This document shows, piece by piece, positions 45,907 to 55,663 of a stretch of DNA of 64,000 nt. Source of the stretch: Rhynchopus euleeides (Eukaryota > Euglenozoa > Diplonemea > Diplonemida > Diplonemidae). The translations under genes and the position numbers were made by a program. How positions within the stretch are numbered: position 1 is the stretch's first letter; every line of letters begins with the position of its first letter. The notes under the pieces were generated by a model. It made no database searches, was not told where the DNA came from, and was given only the letters and a program-made list of their open reading frames with translations. Where the stretch lies: NCBI GenBank assembly GCA_963210315.1, contig OY723246.1:1736001-1800000 (forward strand), given 5' to 3'.

Positions 45907-47760
45907 ATGCAGGCCGTGCACTTCGACGCAGTGGAGAAGCAGTTGATGTCAACCGCGAACACAAACACAGCTGCAACAGCAGCGGTCACATCACCCACAC
46001 CCGGACCCGCTTCCGCACCCGAGGCGCCGCTGTGTGCTTTGCACACGGGGCTGGAGGGGGTGCCTGTGAAGTTTGTGCTGGTGCGGAGGGGTGTGGTGGT
46101 GGAGCGCCGCCGCACACGCCTCGTCAGCCCCACGTTCGAGGATGTGAAGTGCTGCGCACGGCAGTGGGCGTGCGGGGACTTCGGGGTGCGGTACGTGGAC
46201 GACGAGGGGGACGTGGTGGCGGTGGACGTGGAGGAGGAGTGGGCGGAGTGCGTGTCCCTGTGGTGCCAGCAGGCGGGGCAGGCGGGCAGCGGTGCACGCC
46301 CCGCCCTGTGCCTCGTGGTGGAGCTGAGGGGGAGCGTAGGGGCGGGGCCGAGGGAGAGCACCCACTCGCAGGCAGCAGCCCCGCAGCACCCTATCATGGG
46401 GTTGAGGGGGTGGTGGGGGTGGCGCAGGCACCACACACGCATGCACGCTGACGCTACCGCCGACAGCAGGACTGCCGCAGGGTGCAGGGCGCAGGATGTG
46501 CACCAGGAGGTGCAGGTGCAGGTGCAGCAGGCGTGCTGCAGGCGGAGTGTGAATCACCCGGGGAAGCACGGCCGCAAGTGCAGCAACGCGAACACCAACA
46601 CCGATGCCGTTGTGGAGAAGCCGAGGCAGTCTGATGTGTGCGCTGCGGAGGGGTGCACGCGCACTGTCGGCGGGCTGCACAAGACGCACTGCTGCCGGCG
46701 CTGTGTAGAGGAGGGGGCACACGCACACGGGCCGCGTTGCCAGCGCAGGGCTGCCGCACAGGCTGCCGGCAAGGTGGCAGACAGCTCCAGCAGCGACGAA
46801 GAGGTTGTACAGCAGCAGAAGGATCAGGGCTGTGCTGGGTGTGCGTTCCAGGTGACAGGCGTGCACACGACACACTGCTGCAGGCGGTGTGCGAAGAAGG
46901 GTGGTCAGCATGGGCCGCACTGTGCACAGCGTGCATGCGTACTGCGTGCTGCCGTCACCCCCGCTGTTGACGCTGCCGCTGTCACTTCCCCTGACTCTGC
47001 CGTGCAGCAGGCATGCTGCAGGCGGAGTGTGAACCACCCAGGGAAGCATGGCCGCAAGTGCATCAAGACAAACACCGACGCTGCGGCTGCCTCTGATGGG
47101 GAGCAGGTGCAGAAGCAGCAGGTGTGCTGCAGGCGGAGCGTGAACCACCCAGGGAAGCACGGCCACAAGTGCAGCAACGCGAACACCGACGCTGCCACTG
47201 CTTCTCACTCTGACGCCCGTGCCGTCGTGGCCTCCAGCAGCGACGTGAAGCCGCGCACACAGGTGCCGCAGAAGGCGCAGCAGCAGCAAGAGGAGGAGGA
47301 GCCTGCTGTCGGGCAGGCGGTGTGTGCGGCACAGGTGTGCTGCGCAGGGTGCGGCTTCCAGGTGACAGGCGTGCACACGACACACTGCTGCAGGCGGTGT
47401 GCGAAGAAGGGTGGGCAGCACGGGCCGCACTGTACACGCCGTGTGTTCCAGACGGACGTGGAGGTGGACGTGCAGGAGGCTGACGAGGCTGTGATGGCGG
47501 CAGACGTTGCGCGCGAGGACGAGGCGGAGCACCTGGTGGTGGGTGTGGTGGCCGACCCGGACCCGCAGCAGGTCGTCCCCGAGGCTGTGCCTGCAGTGCC
47601 TGTCGTGCGTGCTGACCCGCAGTCGGAGTTAGAGGCGGAGCCAGAGTCGGACTCCGTGCGCGCACTGCAGAGGATGGGCTTCGAGATGACGGACGCGCTG
47701 CGTGCACTCGTGTGGGAGCACAACGGAGATGTGGCGCGTGTGCTGGAGGAGCTGCTGTAA
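45907..47760 (+). CDS. PB1 - zinc-repeat - UBA protein, p62/NBR1-like architecture
   Basis: The product is 617 aa from the ATG at 45907. A PB1 domain lies at about residues 50-141, with the acidic OPCA motif (RYVDDEGDVVAVDVEEEW). The middle is built of two kinds of Cys/His repeat. Type A (CCRRSVNHPGKHGRKC) occurs at about 210, 370 and 407. Type B (CAGCGFQVTGVHTTHCC, then RRCAKKGGQHGPHC) occurs at about 245, 309 and 478. The pattern suggests zinc binding; the linkers are Ala/Gln/Asp-rich. The C-terminal 35 residues are a UBA domain (SVRALQRMGFEMTDALRALV). PB1 at the N-terminus, zinc modules and C-terminal UBA is the order of the selective-autophagy receptors p62 and NBR1, but the usual ZZ finger is replaced and I found no clear LIR motif. 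Ubiquitin binding and PB1 oligomerisation are inferred. Confidence 0.8.
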   Translation: MQAVHFDAVEKQLMSTANTNTAATAAVTSPTPGPASAPEAPLCALHTGLEGVPVKFVLVRRGVVVERRRTRLVSPTFEDVKCCARQWACGDFGVRYVDDEGDVVAVDVEEEWAECVSLWCQQAGQAGSGARPALCLVVELRGSVGAGPRESTHSQAAAPQHPIMGLRGWWGWRRHHTRMHADATADSRTAAGCRAQDVHQEVQVQVQQACCRRSVNHPGKHGRKCSNANTNTDAVVEKPRQSDVCAAEGCTRTVGGLHKTHCCRRCVEEGAHAHGPRCQRRAAAQAAGKVADSSSSDEEVVQQQKDQGCAGCAFQVTGVHTTHCCRRCAKKGGQHGPHCAQRACVLRAAVTPAVDAAAVTSPDSAVQQACCRRSVNHPGKHGRKCIKTNTDAAAASDGEQVQKQQVCCRRSVNHPGKHGHKCSNANTDAATASHSDARAVVASSSDVKPRTQVPQKAQQQQEEEEPAVGQAVCAAQVCCAGCGFQVTGVHTTHCCRRCAKKGGQHGPHCTRRVFQTDVEVDVQEADEAVMAADVAREDEAEHLVVGVVADPDPQQVVPEAVPAVPVVRADPQSELEAEPESDSVRALQRMGFEMTDALRALVWEHNGDVARVLEELL

Positions 47761-48583
47761 GACGGGAACGGCGCAAGTGCCAGCGTGACCTGGCCGCATG
47801 CCTTCTTGCCCTTCTGCTGAGACGCAACGACACAATGAACCACCGGCGTGACGCAACCCTGTGAAGCACTTCTTCCCTCTTCCCTTCCTCCTCAACAACA
47901 CACAACCACAACAGCGTGCCTTGCTGTTGTCTGCTTTACTAACCGCACCCTCCCTTCCCCCTTCCCACCCGACATGAGCCTGTTGTGGCACTTCCTTCTA
48001 TCTCTGATTCGTACCCAATCGGGCGTCGGTTGCACAACGCAATGTCTGGGGCCTGTTCTGCTTGCTTTCTTGCTGTTTTGTTCTTCTGCCCACAGGCGTC
48101 TTTTGTTTGCCCCAGACCTCTAGCGTACAGCTGTGCGGCGTCCATTCGCTTCCTTGCCGCATTCTGTGCTGCACTGCAGCAGAACCTCGCCCTATCCATC
48201 GTTGCATCTTTATCTCTGTTCAGTTGACTGTGCGCCATGTGCGCCTCGACCCGTGTTGTGCGTGGTGTGTCTCTAGCACTGCACCGCGCCTCTCACCAAG
48301 TTGCGAAGAAGCGACGTCCCCACCCTCCACCACCCGCACCACCACACCCGTGTGCTTCCCGCTACGACTTGTTGCAGTGTGGTCTGCTTCACTTATGGCG
48401 CACATCCGCTTTACAACACACCAGTCATGTGTCACCATCTGTGGACCCGAGACGCACACTTGCATCTGATGATTACGATCAGGCACCACGCAAACCCGGG
48501 CTGAGCGGGCGCAAGCCTCCTGGTTGATTGCAACACACGTATAGCCACACCACCCTGTAGGGCACTGCTACACAGGCGTGGTC
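47761..48583. other. Intergenic region, nothing recognised
   Basis: C/T-rich sequence without a supported gene, repeat or RNA. AG sites at about 48560 (CTGTAG) and 48575 (ACACAG) precede the next start. Confidence 0.4.
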
Positions 48584-50560
48584 ATGGAGGTGTTCTTGAC
48601 GGAAGCATCGACAGGCGTGACGTACGCTGTAGACATCGGAATGGACGGGAATCCCGACAGGCTGAAGCTCAAAGCACGCGAGGCGTTCCGCTACCCTGAT
48701 GGTGTGGAGGAAGAGGACGTGCATCTGTCGGTGGGGGGCAAAGCGGTGTGTGACGACGAGCCTCTGTGCAGCCATGCAGGTGTCGAAGCCGGGTGTGTGG
48801 TTGACGTCACCCTCTGTCCCGACCGTCACCTCGAGCGTGTTCACAGGAAGGAGAGGCAGCTGTGGCAGGTCCCACTGTGGGCGACGACTCGTGCCGATAT
48901 CCTGCAAGCATTTCGCAAGTTCGCGGACGACTGGGACGAATGGGCAGAAGTGCCACACTGGTTGAAAGATGCGCACACCACCGTGAAGGGGGATCGTGAG
49001 CTTGTTCTTGCTGCAGTTCAAGAGAATGGGAGTATTCTGGAGTTCGCACACGACAGCCTGAAGGGAGATCGCGAAGTCGTTCTTGCTGCAGTTCAACGGC
49101 ATGGCTCCTCACTCCAGTACGCACACGACAACCTGAAGAGATGTCGTGAGATTGTTGTTGTTGCAGTTCAACAAGATGGCAGGAACCTCGAGTACGCACA
49201 CGACAGCCTGAAAGGAGATCGTGAGATCGTTCTGGCTGCAGTTCAACAACATGGCCGCAACCTCGAGTACGCACATGACAGTCTGAAGGGAGATCGTGAT
49301 GTCGTTCTTGCTGCAGTTCAGCATGATGGCCGTAACCTCGAGTACGCACACGACAGTCTGAAGGGAGATCGCGATATCGTTTTTGCTGCAGTTCAACAGT
49401 CTGGCAGTAACCTTCAGTACGCACACGACAGTCTGAAGGGAGATCGTGAGATTGTTCTTGCTGCAGTTCGACACCGTCAGCACATTTACCACCAGTCTGG
49501 CAGTAAACTCGAGTACGCACATGACAGTCTGAAGGAAGATCGTGAGATCGTTCTTGCTGCCGTTCAACATTATGGCTGTAACCTCCAGTACGCACACAAC
49601 AGCCTGAAGGAAGATCGTGAGATCGTTCTTGCTGCAGTTCAACAAGATGGGTCCTCGCTCCTGTACTCACACGACAGCCTGAAGGCAGATCGTAATGTCG
49701 TTCTGACTGCAGTTCAACAAGCTGGCCGTAACCTCGATTACGCACACGACAGCCTAAAGGGAGATCGTGATATCGTTCTTGCTGTAATTCAACAAGATGG
49801 CAGTAACCTCCGGTACGCACACGACAACCTGAAAGGAGATCGTGCTATCGTTCTTGCTGCAGTTCAACAAGATGGGTCCTCGTTCCGGTACGCACACGAC
49901 AGCCTGAAAAGAGATCGCGATGTCGTTCTGACTGCAGTTCAACAAGATGGGTGGTTACTCCGGTGGGCACATGACAGCCTGAAGGAAGATCGCAAGATTG
50001 TTCTTGCTGCAGTTCAACAACATGGCTGCAACCTCGCAGTCGCACACGACAGTCTGAAAGGTGATCGTGAGATCGTTCTTGCTGCAGTTCAACAAGATGC
50101 ATCCTCACTCCAGTACGCACACGACAGTTTGAAGGGGGATCGTGAGATTGTTCTTGCTGCAGTTCAACAAGATGCATCCTCACTCCAGTATGCACACGAC
50201 AGTTTGAAGGGCAATCGTGAGATCGTTCTTGCTGCAGTTCACCAGCATGGCTGTAACCTTCAGCACGCACACGACAGTCTGAAGGGCGATCGCGATATTG
50301 TTCTTGCTGCAGTTCAACAAGATGGCCGCAACCTCGCCGTCGCACACGACAGCCTGAAAGGAGATCGCGAGATTGTTCTTGCTGCAGTTCAACAAGATGG
50401 GTCCGCACTCCGGTACGCACACGACAGCCTGAAGGAAGATCGTGAGATCGTTCTGACTGCAGTTCAACAGCATGGCGGGTCCCTTGGTTGGGCACACGAC
50501 AGCCTGAAGGAAGATCGTGAGATGGTTCTTGCTGCACAGAGGACACGGGGAAGCTTCTGA
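48584..50560 (+). CDS. Ubiquitin-like protein with 20 DUF4116 repeats
   Basis: The product is 658 aa. The ATG at 48584 was chosen; a GTG two codons upstream has no support. Residues 1-85 look like a ubiquitin-like beta-grasp fold (VFLTEASTGVTYAVDIGMDG). A Trp-rich linker follows (about 95-130, QVPLWATTRADILQAF). From residue 133 to the end there are 20 full and one partial 25-aa repeats of the form LKGDREIVLAAVQQDGxxLxxAHDS, which is the DUF4116 signature (a helical solenoid of unknown function). Repeat 7 has a 7-aa insertion (RHRQHIY). Repeats 15 and 16 are identical in protein, pointing to recent unit gain. Molecular role unknown; a protein-binding solenoid is a reasonable guess. Confidence 0.85.
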   Translation: MEVFLTEASTGVTYAVDIGMDGNPDRLKLKAREAFRYPDGVEEEDVHLSVGGKAVCDDEPLCSHAGVEAGCVVDVTLCPDRHLERVHRKERQLWQVPLWATTRADILQAFRKFADDWDEWAEVPHWLKDAHTTVKGDRELVLAAVQENGSILEFAHDSLKGDREVVLAAVQRHGSSLQYAHDNLKRCREIVVVAVQQDGRNLEYAHDSLKGDREIVLAAVQQHGRNLEYAHDSLKGDRDVVLAAVQHDGRNLEYAHDSLKGDRDIVFAAVQQSGSNLQYAHDSLKGDREIVLAAVRHRQHIYHQSGSKLEYAHDSLKEDREIVLAAVQHYGCNLQYAHNSLKEDREIVLAAVQQDGSSLLYSHDSLKADRNVVLTAVQQAGRNLDYAHDSLKGDRDIVLAVIQQDGSNLRYAHDNLKGDRAIVLAAVQQDGSSFRYAHDSLKRDRDVVLTAVQQDGWLLRWAHDSLKEDRKIVLAAVQQHGCNLAVAHDSLKGDREIVLAAVQQDASSLQYAHDSLKGDREIVLAAVQQDASSLQYAHDSLKGNREIVLAAVHQHGCNLQHAHDSLKGDRDIVLAAVQQDGRNLAVAHDSLKGDREIVLAAVQQDGSALRYAHDSLKEDREIVLTAVQQHGGSLGWAHDSLKEDREMVLAAQRTRGSF

Positions 50561-51588
50561 CGATGCATCAGGGCGCATTGCGTTGCCCTCGCCGCTGATA
50601 CGTGCCCGTTGCACGAGGCTAAGCTGCAGTGATCTTTGTCGGCCAACAGGAGTCGACTCTCTTCTGTGCCTCTTGTTTTTCTTCTGTAGCCTCATGCAAT
50701 GAAGGAGGAAATGGAACACAGATAACGCAGGTCCGATTTGAGTTTACGGCACGCGGTAGTGCCGCAATTGCAGAGCCACATATCACCTCATCACAGGTCG
50801 AGGTGTGTGCGTTTCACCACCACCCTCACAACCTCTCCCAAACAACACAATGCCGGTTGCTCAGCAGGAGGCGTCTCAACGTCAAACATCTTCAGAGTCG
50901 CAGGAGAACGAAGCTGTCTCGGTTCCCGCTCCCCTCAAAAGTTATGAAAGATGTATCATTGCAGCTCAATCATCATTATGCTTGCAGGCGTTACAGTGCG
51001 GAACGCCCCACTTCCCGAATCACTACCCCGATGTACCCTCCATGTCTCGTGCCGCTTTGCTTCCTAACCAAATAGCGTGAACCCCTCGACAGGCTACGTG
51101 CAACAGCTCAGCGTATCTGCCTCCCGTCAACGAGATGAATGGTCCTCGTGATGTTTCTTTCCCCACCACCCACCCGACTGAAAGGAGCCTGGTAAATAGC
51201 ACGCCCATATCACAAACGGGGCACGAACGCAAGGATCCTCGTTCTGATCCTATTATGGACCTGCACCCCCCACACCCTCACCTAGGAAGTGCGTGAGAAG
51301 GAGGTCAACTGTGTGTCTCATCTCTTCAAGGTGCTTGCAGGTGCAGTGCCCGAGACGCCTTGATTGCAACACGCATACATTTGATCTGCTGACACATGAG
51401 ATCCTCACTCCACTCACTTGGGACTGCTGCAGCGACCTGCAGGCACGTGCATCCATTGATGAGACAGCTAGGCTCCAAGCCTTCTTTCTAATAGCCTGGA
51501 GGAGTGGTGCACACAAAGAGCCTGGGCTCAAACACACACCCGAAACCTGTTCTTGACCACCACCACCCCCCCCCCCCCCACCCCACCC
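50561..51588. other. Intergenic region, nothing recognised
   Basis: Mixed sequence without a supported gene. The motif shared with 44709-44740 lies at about 50618-50650, some 60 nt after the stop. Confidence 0.4.
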
Positions 51589-52007
51589 CAGGGCTGTCAT
51601 AAACGTGGGACCCCCCCCGCGTTGAAAACGCGTTTAAAACGCGTTTTAAACGTCTCAACGTTTAGCTCAACGTGACCTTCACTTGTGGTTTATGTGCCTC
51701 TGCATCAGATGTGAGTGAATCTCTAGGAGAGCAAGGTGCTGCTTCACACGGACCCCCGTGAACTCGTGATTGCAGAACAATCACCGCACGCGGGGGTTTC
51801 TGGGGTCTTCCCGGACAATCACGACAGATGTCCACACACCCTCGAATCTTGCAGTCTTACTCCTAGTGGTTCTGTGTGTGTTGATATCACTCTCTGCTTG
51901 CGGTGGTGAGTGGCAAACCAGTGAAAGTGAAGGGTCTGGGGGGGTCCCACGTTTAACGTTTAAAACGTTGAACGTTGAAAACGTTTACAACGTTTAGCGC
52001 AGCCCTG
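51589..52007. mobile_element. 419-bp TIR element with 9-bp target duplication
   Basis: The ends are CAGGGCTGTCATAAACG and, inverted, CAGGGCTGCGCTAAACG. ACCCCACCC is present on both flanks (51580-51588 and 52008-52016). Because the flank is an ACCCC simple repeat, the exact duplication length is less certain than at the other copies. The interior has many AACGTTTAAAACG-type palindromes. Non-coding. Confidence 0.65.
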
Positions 52008-52181
52008 ACCCCACCCCACCCCACCCCACCCCACCCTCTCCCACAAAAAGGACTACCATTGCAAGGTTCTGGGTGACTTGCTTTTCCATTCACTCTCGAC
52101 GATCAAACCCCCACCCCACCCTCTCCAGGCACCGGGCCGGTTGGGAACGGGGGTGTGCCGCCGCACAACCCTCACGCAGCC

Positions 52182-53537
52182 ATGGAAACCGGGGTCCTGG
52201 TCGCCACCGCGCTGCTCCCGTCACTCTTCGCCCTCGCCCTCATCATCGCTTGGCGCGCCGGCTTCTCCATGCGCACCTCCGTGGGCCTTTGGGCCTTCGC
52301 CTGGCTCGCCATCCCCGCCCTCGCCGTGATGCACTACGACTCCTGGGCCCTGGCAGCCGCCCTGCCTGGCGCATGCTTCGCCTTCACCTCGCTGTTCCTC
52401 AGCAGCCTGTTCGACCACCCCCTCAAGGCGCTGCTGGCTGCTGACATCGAATACCAGAAGCGCCACCCGGTGATGGACATCGAGACCCTCGTCGTCGCCG
52501 TGCAGGGCATCTCCGCACTCCGCCTGTTGGAGGGGACAGACGCGGATGACGATATCCTCGACCTCTCCGCATCGGATCAGCAGCAGGAGGGGAGCAGGCC
52601 GCAGCGCACCTCCGGCCCCTACACCCTGACGCGGAAGCATATGGATGCTTACGCAGAGCTGAAGGGTAGGGTGACGGACATCCCCTTGCTGGAGGTGGAC
52701 CCCAACGCCTTCTCCGAGTCGGAGGTGCTGCACCGCTACCTCCTGTGCAAGCACTCTGTTGTTGCGGATGCGGAGGCGACGCTGCGGAGAGCCACGGAGT
52801 GGAGGAGGAGGGAGAAGCCGCACCTCCTGATGCATACCATCGCGAAGGCGTATTCCGGGGGGTTTCAGGGGTTCTTCAAATGTGCGTTGTATGGCGTGGA
52901 TGTCGATGGGTTTCCCGTGTATTGGCAGTGCCCCGAGCCGAAGAATATTGAGAAGCTGATCAAAACGCACGGCAATGCCGCTGCGGTGAAGCTCAATCTT
53001 TACCTCGCAGAGAGGTGCCGCGAATGCGCTAAATCGGTTGGGGCGGAGCGGTTCACCGTGGTGCTGAATCTGAAGAGTGTCACTGCCGGGTCACTCTTCG
53101 GGAGCTCGATGGATATGCTGAAGGATCAGATGAAGTCCTCCGCCGAGACGTATCCAGAGTGCATGTGGAGGTGTATAGTTTACAACCCCCCGTGGGTGTT
53201 TGAGACTGCATATGGCATCGTGAAGACGTTTCTGGAGGAGCGGGTCCAGGCAAAGGTTGTCGTGGGGAACGACCACCTCGCGAAGTTCGTCACCCCTCTC
53301 AACACCCCCAGGGAGTTCGGCGGGAAGGCCCCGGTGTCGTGGGATGACATCGCCATCCCTGCCATGGTGGGGCCGCTGCCACCCCTGAAGGCAAACCCGC
53401 CTGTTCCATCCACGCCTGCGGGACATCTCGTGGAGATGATGGCGTCGCTTGGAGGTGCTTCAAGCAGGCGCGGGAGGTCTGCTGAAGGGTCCAGGTCGTC
53501 ACGCGGTGCCAGCCGAGGCTCCAGTGCGCCAAGGTAG
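52182..53537 (+). CDS. Membrane-anchored Sec14/CRAL-TRIO lipid-transfer protein
   Basis: The product is 451 aa from the ATG at 52182; a GTG-initiated extension upstream was rejected. An AG at 52127-52128 after CCACCCCACCCTCTCC is the likely splice acceptor. The N-terminus has two to three hydrophobic helices (about 4-24, 34-52 and 55-77). A CRAL-TRIO N-terminal helical region lies at about 185-215 (HRYLLCKHSVVADAEATLRR) and the lipid-binding domain at about 225-385 (FKCALYGVDVDGFPVYWQCP, YPECMWRCIVYNPPWVFETA, TFLEERVQAKVVVGNDHL). The tail is Ser/Arg/Gly-rich. Members bind phosphoinositides or other hydrophobic ligands and move them between membranes. The N-terminal anchor would tether this one, probably at the ER or a contact site (inference). 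A transposon begins 21 bp after the stop. Confidence 0.88.
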   Translation: METGVLVATALLPSLFALALIIAWRAGFSMRTSVGLWAFAWLAIPALAVMHYDSWALAAALPGACFAFTSLFLSSLFDHPLKALLAADIEYQKRHPVMDIETLVVAVQGISALRLLEGTDADDDILDLSASDQQQEGSRPQRTSGPYTLTRKHMDAYAELKGRVTDIPLLEVDPNAFSESEVLHRYLLCKHSVVADAEATLRRATEWRRREKPHLLMHTIAKAYSGGFQGFFKCALYGVDVDGFPVYWQCPEPKNIEKLIKTHGNAAAVKLNLYLAERCRECAKSVGAERFTVVLNLKSVTAGSLFGSSMDMLKDQMKSSAETYPECMWRCIVYNPPWVFETAYGIVKTFLEERVQAKVVVGNDHLAKFVTPLNTPREFGGKAPVSWDDIAIPAMVGPLPPLKANPPVPSTPAGHLVEMMASLGGASSRRGRSAEGSRSSRGASRGSSAPR

Positions 53538-53558
53538 AGTTGGTGGATGGTGGAGATG

Positions 53559-54214
53559 CAGGCCTGTCGCTAACTTTTCGATTTTGGAGATTTGGTGGGT
53601 TGACGCTCCTGTTTTGGGGGGGGGGGATTAGGGGGGAAAACACTAGGGGTCAATTTTTCTCGCGCGCGCTTCGCGCGCGCTCGTGTTGTTGCCAAATTTT
53701 CCCACCGGTGGACTACTAGGTGGGCACGGTGTGAGGCGCTGGGTTCCTCCCGTGGTTCCTCTCCCGCTCGCGCCGTCGGGTGCCGGAGGAAACCAAAAAA
53801 TGGCTTTCGGGACCATGATTTCGACGCTGCCCCCTGATATGCCACGGCCGTCAAAGCGCAAGGACTTGGTTACGAGACGGGCACGCGAGATGGGGGGTCT
53901 GGGGGGCAGAGCCCCCCAGCCGCCGGAGGCCACGGTAGTGAGCATCTGTTCCTGTAAACCCATACTCTCTTCGACGTCGATCCAGTGAAAGTGGGTTGAC
54001 GCTTGGTCGACGCTTGGTGAGCGTCGACCCAGTGTAATAAATGGGTTGACGCTTGGTCCAGGCTTGAATGGCAACCCAGTTCCACTGGGTCGACGCTCCA
54101 AGCCTCGACCAAGCGTCAACCCAGTCCACTGGGTCGACGCTGGGTCGACGCTTTTTTATGGGGGGGGAAACCCAAAATCACTGGGTCGACGGTCGACGCT
54201 TAGCGACATGCCTG
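53559..54214. mobile_element. 656-bp TIR transposon, sister of the copy at 38189
   Basis: The termini are CAGGCCTGTCGCTAA and TTAGCGACATGCCTG, and GTGGAGATG is perfectly duplicated at 53550-53558 and 54215-54223. It is shorter than the 863-bp copy because it lacks one of the two hairpin modules and some subterminal GGGTCGACGC repeats. Non-coding. Confidence 0.92.
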
Positions 54215-54476
54215 GTGGAGATGGTAGAGGGGATGGGGGGGGGGGGTTGGGGAGGGGTGGTGGTGGTGTGGCACTGGCACTTTGTTATTGCGCACCACGG
54301 GGGGGCCGAGGGTCGGGGCTGGGGTTCGGGGGAGGGGAGGGTGGGGTGGGGTGGGGTATATACACACAGCGTGGCGCGCGCGCATTCTGCAGAGTGGGCG
54401 ATTCACCCGCGGAGATTATACCCTGTCAAGTGGTTTATCGGGTCGGGTCGTCCGTCTCCATCAAAAAAATTTGTTG

Positions 54477-55483
54477 CATTGGTGCCCCTGATTTACCCCT
54501 TTTTCACTACGCACAAACTACGCAATCTGGGGGGGGGGGTCTCGCTTTTTGGTCCCCCCCCAGTTTTTTTTGGTCCCCCTTTCTGTGTGGCTACTGAGAC
54601 AGGACTGGAGGCACTGCGCTGACCGAGCAAAAAATTATTGCCAGAACTCACTATACACCGTACGAAAGAACGCACGACATGTGGGGCGGGACTCCAGAAA
54701 CACCTGGGCAAGGTTGCCCCATGCCCAGAAACACCTGAGAAGGAAGTGAGTTCCAGGAGCCGCGTAGAACACCCTCGAGATTGTGAATGATGATACGATC
54801 ACAGCCTTCAGGGCGCTGCGAGGTGCCACCCTGAAGGTGGCCCTTGACATCAAGGAGAGCGTCGGCCGAGGGGTCGACGAAAAGCTGAAGAAGGCGCTAC
54901 TGGCACTGGATCCCGCGGGGTATACGGAGGTCACCGCCACACAGGCAACCTCCGCTGACAACGTCCAGGAGACGTTATCCGAGGGGATCACAACGGCACT
55001 AGAGATCTGTGTCACGGGATCCAGGCGCCCACTCTCCCTCGACGGTCTGGGGATTGTTGTTGGGTATGGTGTCGTTTCCTGCAGCTGCAAAAAAGCGTAG
55101 CAACTGTGCTTCCTTCTTCCTTAATGATGCGTTGACGCTTCCACCCGGAGGAGCTGAAGCAGGCACCGCTTAATGATGCGTTGATGCTTCCACCCGACGA
55201 GCTGAAGCAGGCACCGCGCCAAAGGGCACCCCCAAAGAGACCTGCAAAGACTGCGTCGAAACCCGCACCGAAGGCTGCCAGCGCTGCAGCACCTGAAGAA
55301 CCTGCAGCACCTGCAGCACCTGAAGCGCCTGCACCCTCACTGACCCCGGAACAGCAAGAACTCCTTGAGTTTGGGGTCCCGGCATAGAGACAGAGAATGG
55401 CTGAGTAAATCAAAAAATGAGACCCCCCCCCCCTTTTCACTACGCACAAACTACGCAATATGGGGTCGTCAGGGGCACCACTG
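54477..55483. mobile_element. 1.0-kb TIR-bounded element carrying short ORFs
   Basis: The ends read CATTGGTGCCCCTGA and, inverted, CAGTGGTGCCCCTGA. A CACTACGCACAAACTACGCA repeat lies just inside each end, in the same orientation at both. Short coding-like frames lie inside. No target duplication was found, so boundaries are tentative. Confidence 0.45.
54768..55387 (+). pseudogene. Possible gene remnant with two short ORFs
   Basis: A frame open from 54768 to 55100 has no ATG at its head but looks coding (GVDEKLKKALLALDPAGYTE, ADNVQETLSEGITTALEICV). A second frame, 55184-55387, encodes a 67-aa Lys/Ala/Pro-rich tail (PKRPAKTASKPAPKAASAAA). Between them a 49-bp segment (TTAATGATGCGTTG...) is duplicated in tandem. 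I could not find a splice pair that joins the two frames in phase. A captured gene piece or an unspliced exon are both possible. Confidence 0.3.
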
Positions 55484-55554
55484 CATTACATCTGTTGCTC
55501 TCCTTCCTAACTGTTCCTAACCTTTTCTTTGCGCGCCTTTCGATTTTCGGCAAT

Positions 55555-55663
55555 GGAGGTCTTCGCTACGGGGTGATCGTCAGTGCATTTTGGTGCATTT
55601 CCTGTTAAATTGGCTGAAAACTGACGAAGATTGACGAAGGATAACGACCCAGCGAAGACCCCC
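55555..55663. mobile_element. TTCGC-type MITE, intact copy, 109 bp
   Basis: The ends are GGAGGTCTTCGCT and AGCGAAGACCCCC; AAT flanks both sides (55552-55554 and 55664-55666). Same length and terminal design as the MITE at 4741 but a different interior. A damaged inverted copy is at 32119. Confidence 0.75.

Noticed and set aside
45810-46451. 213-aa frame overlapping the PB1-UBA gene
   Set aside because: Shadow frame; the domain evidence supports the frame starting at 45907.
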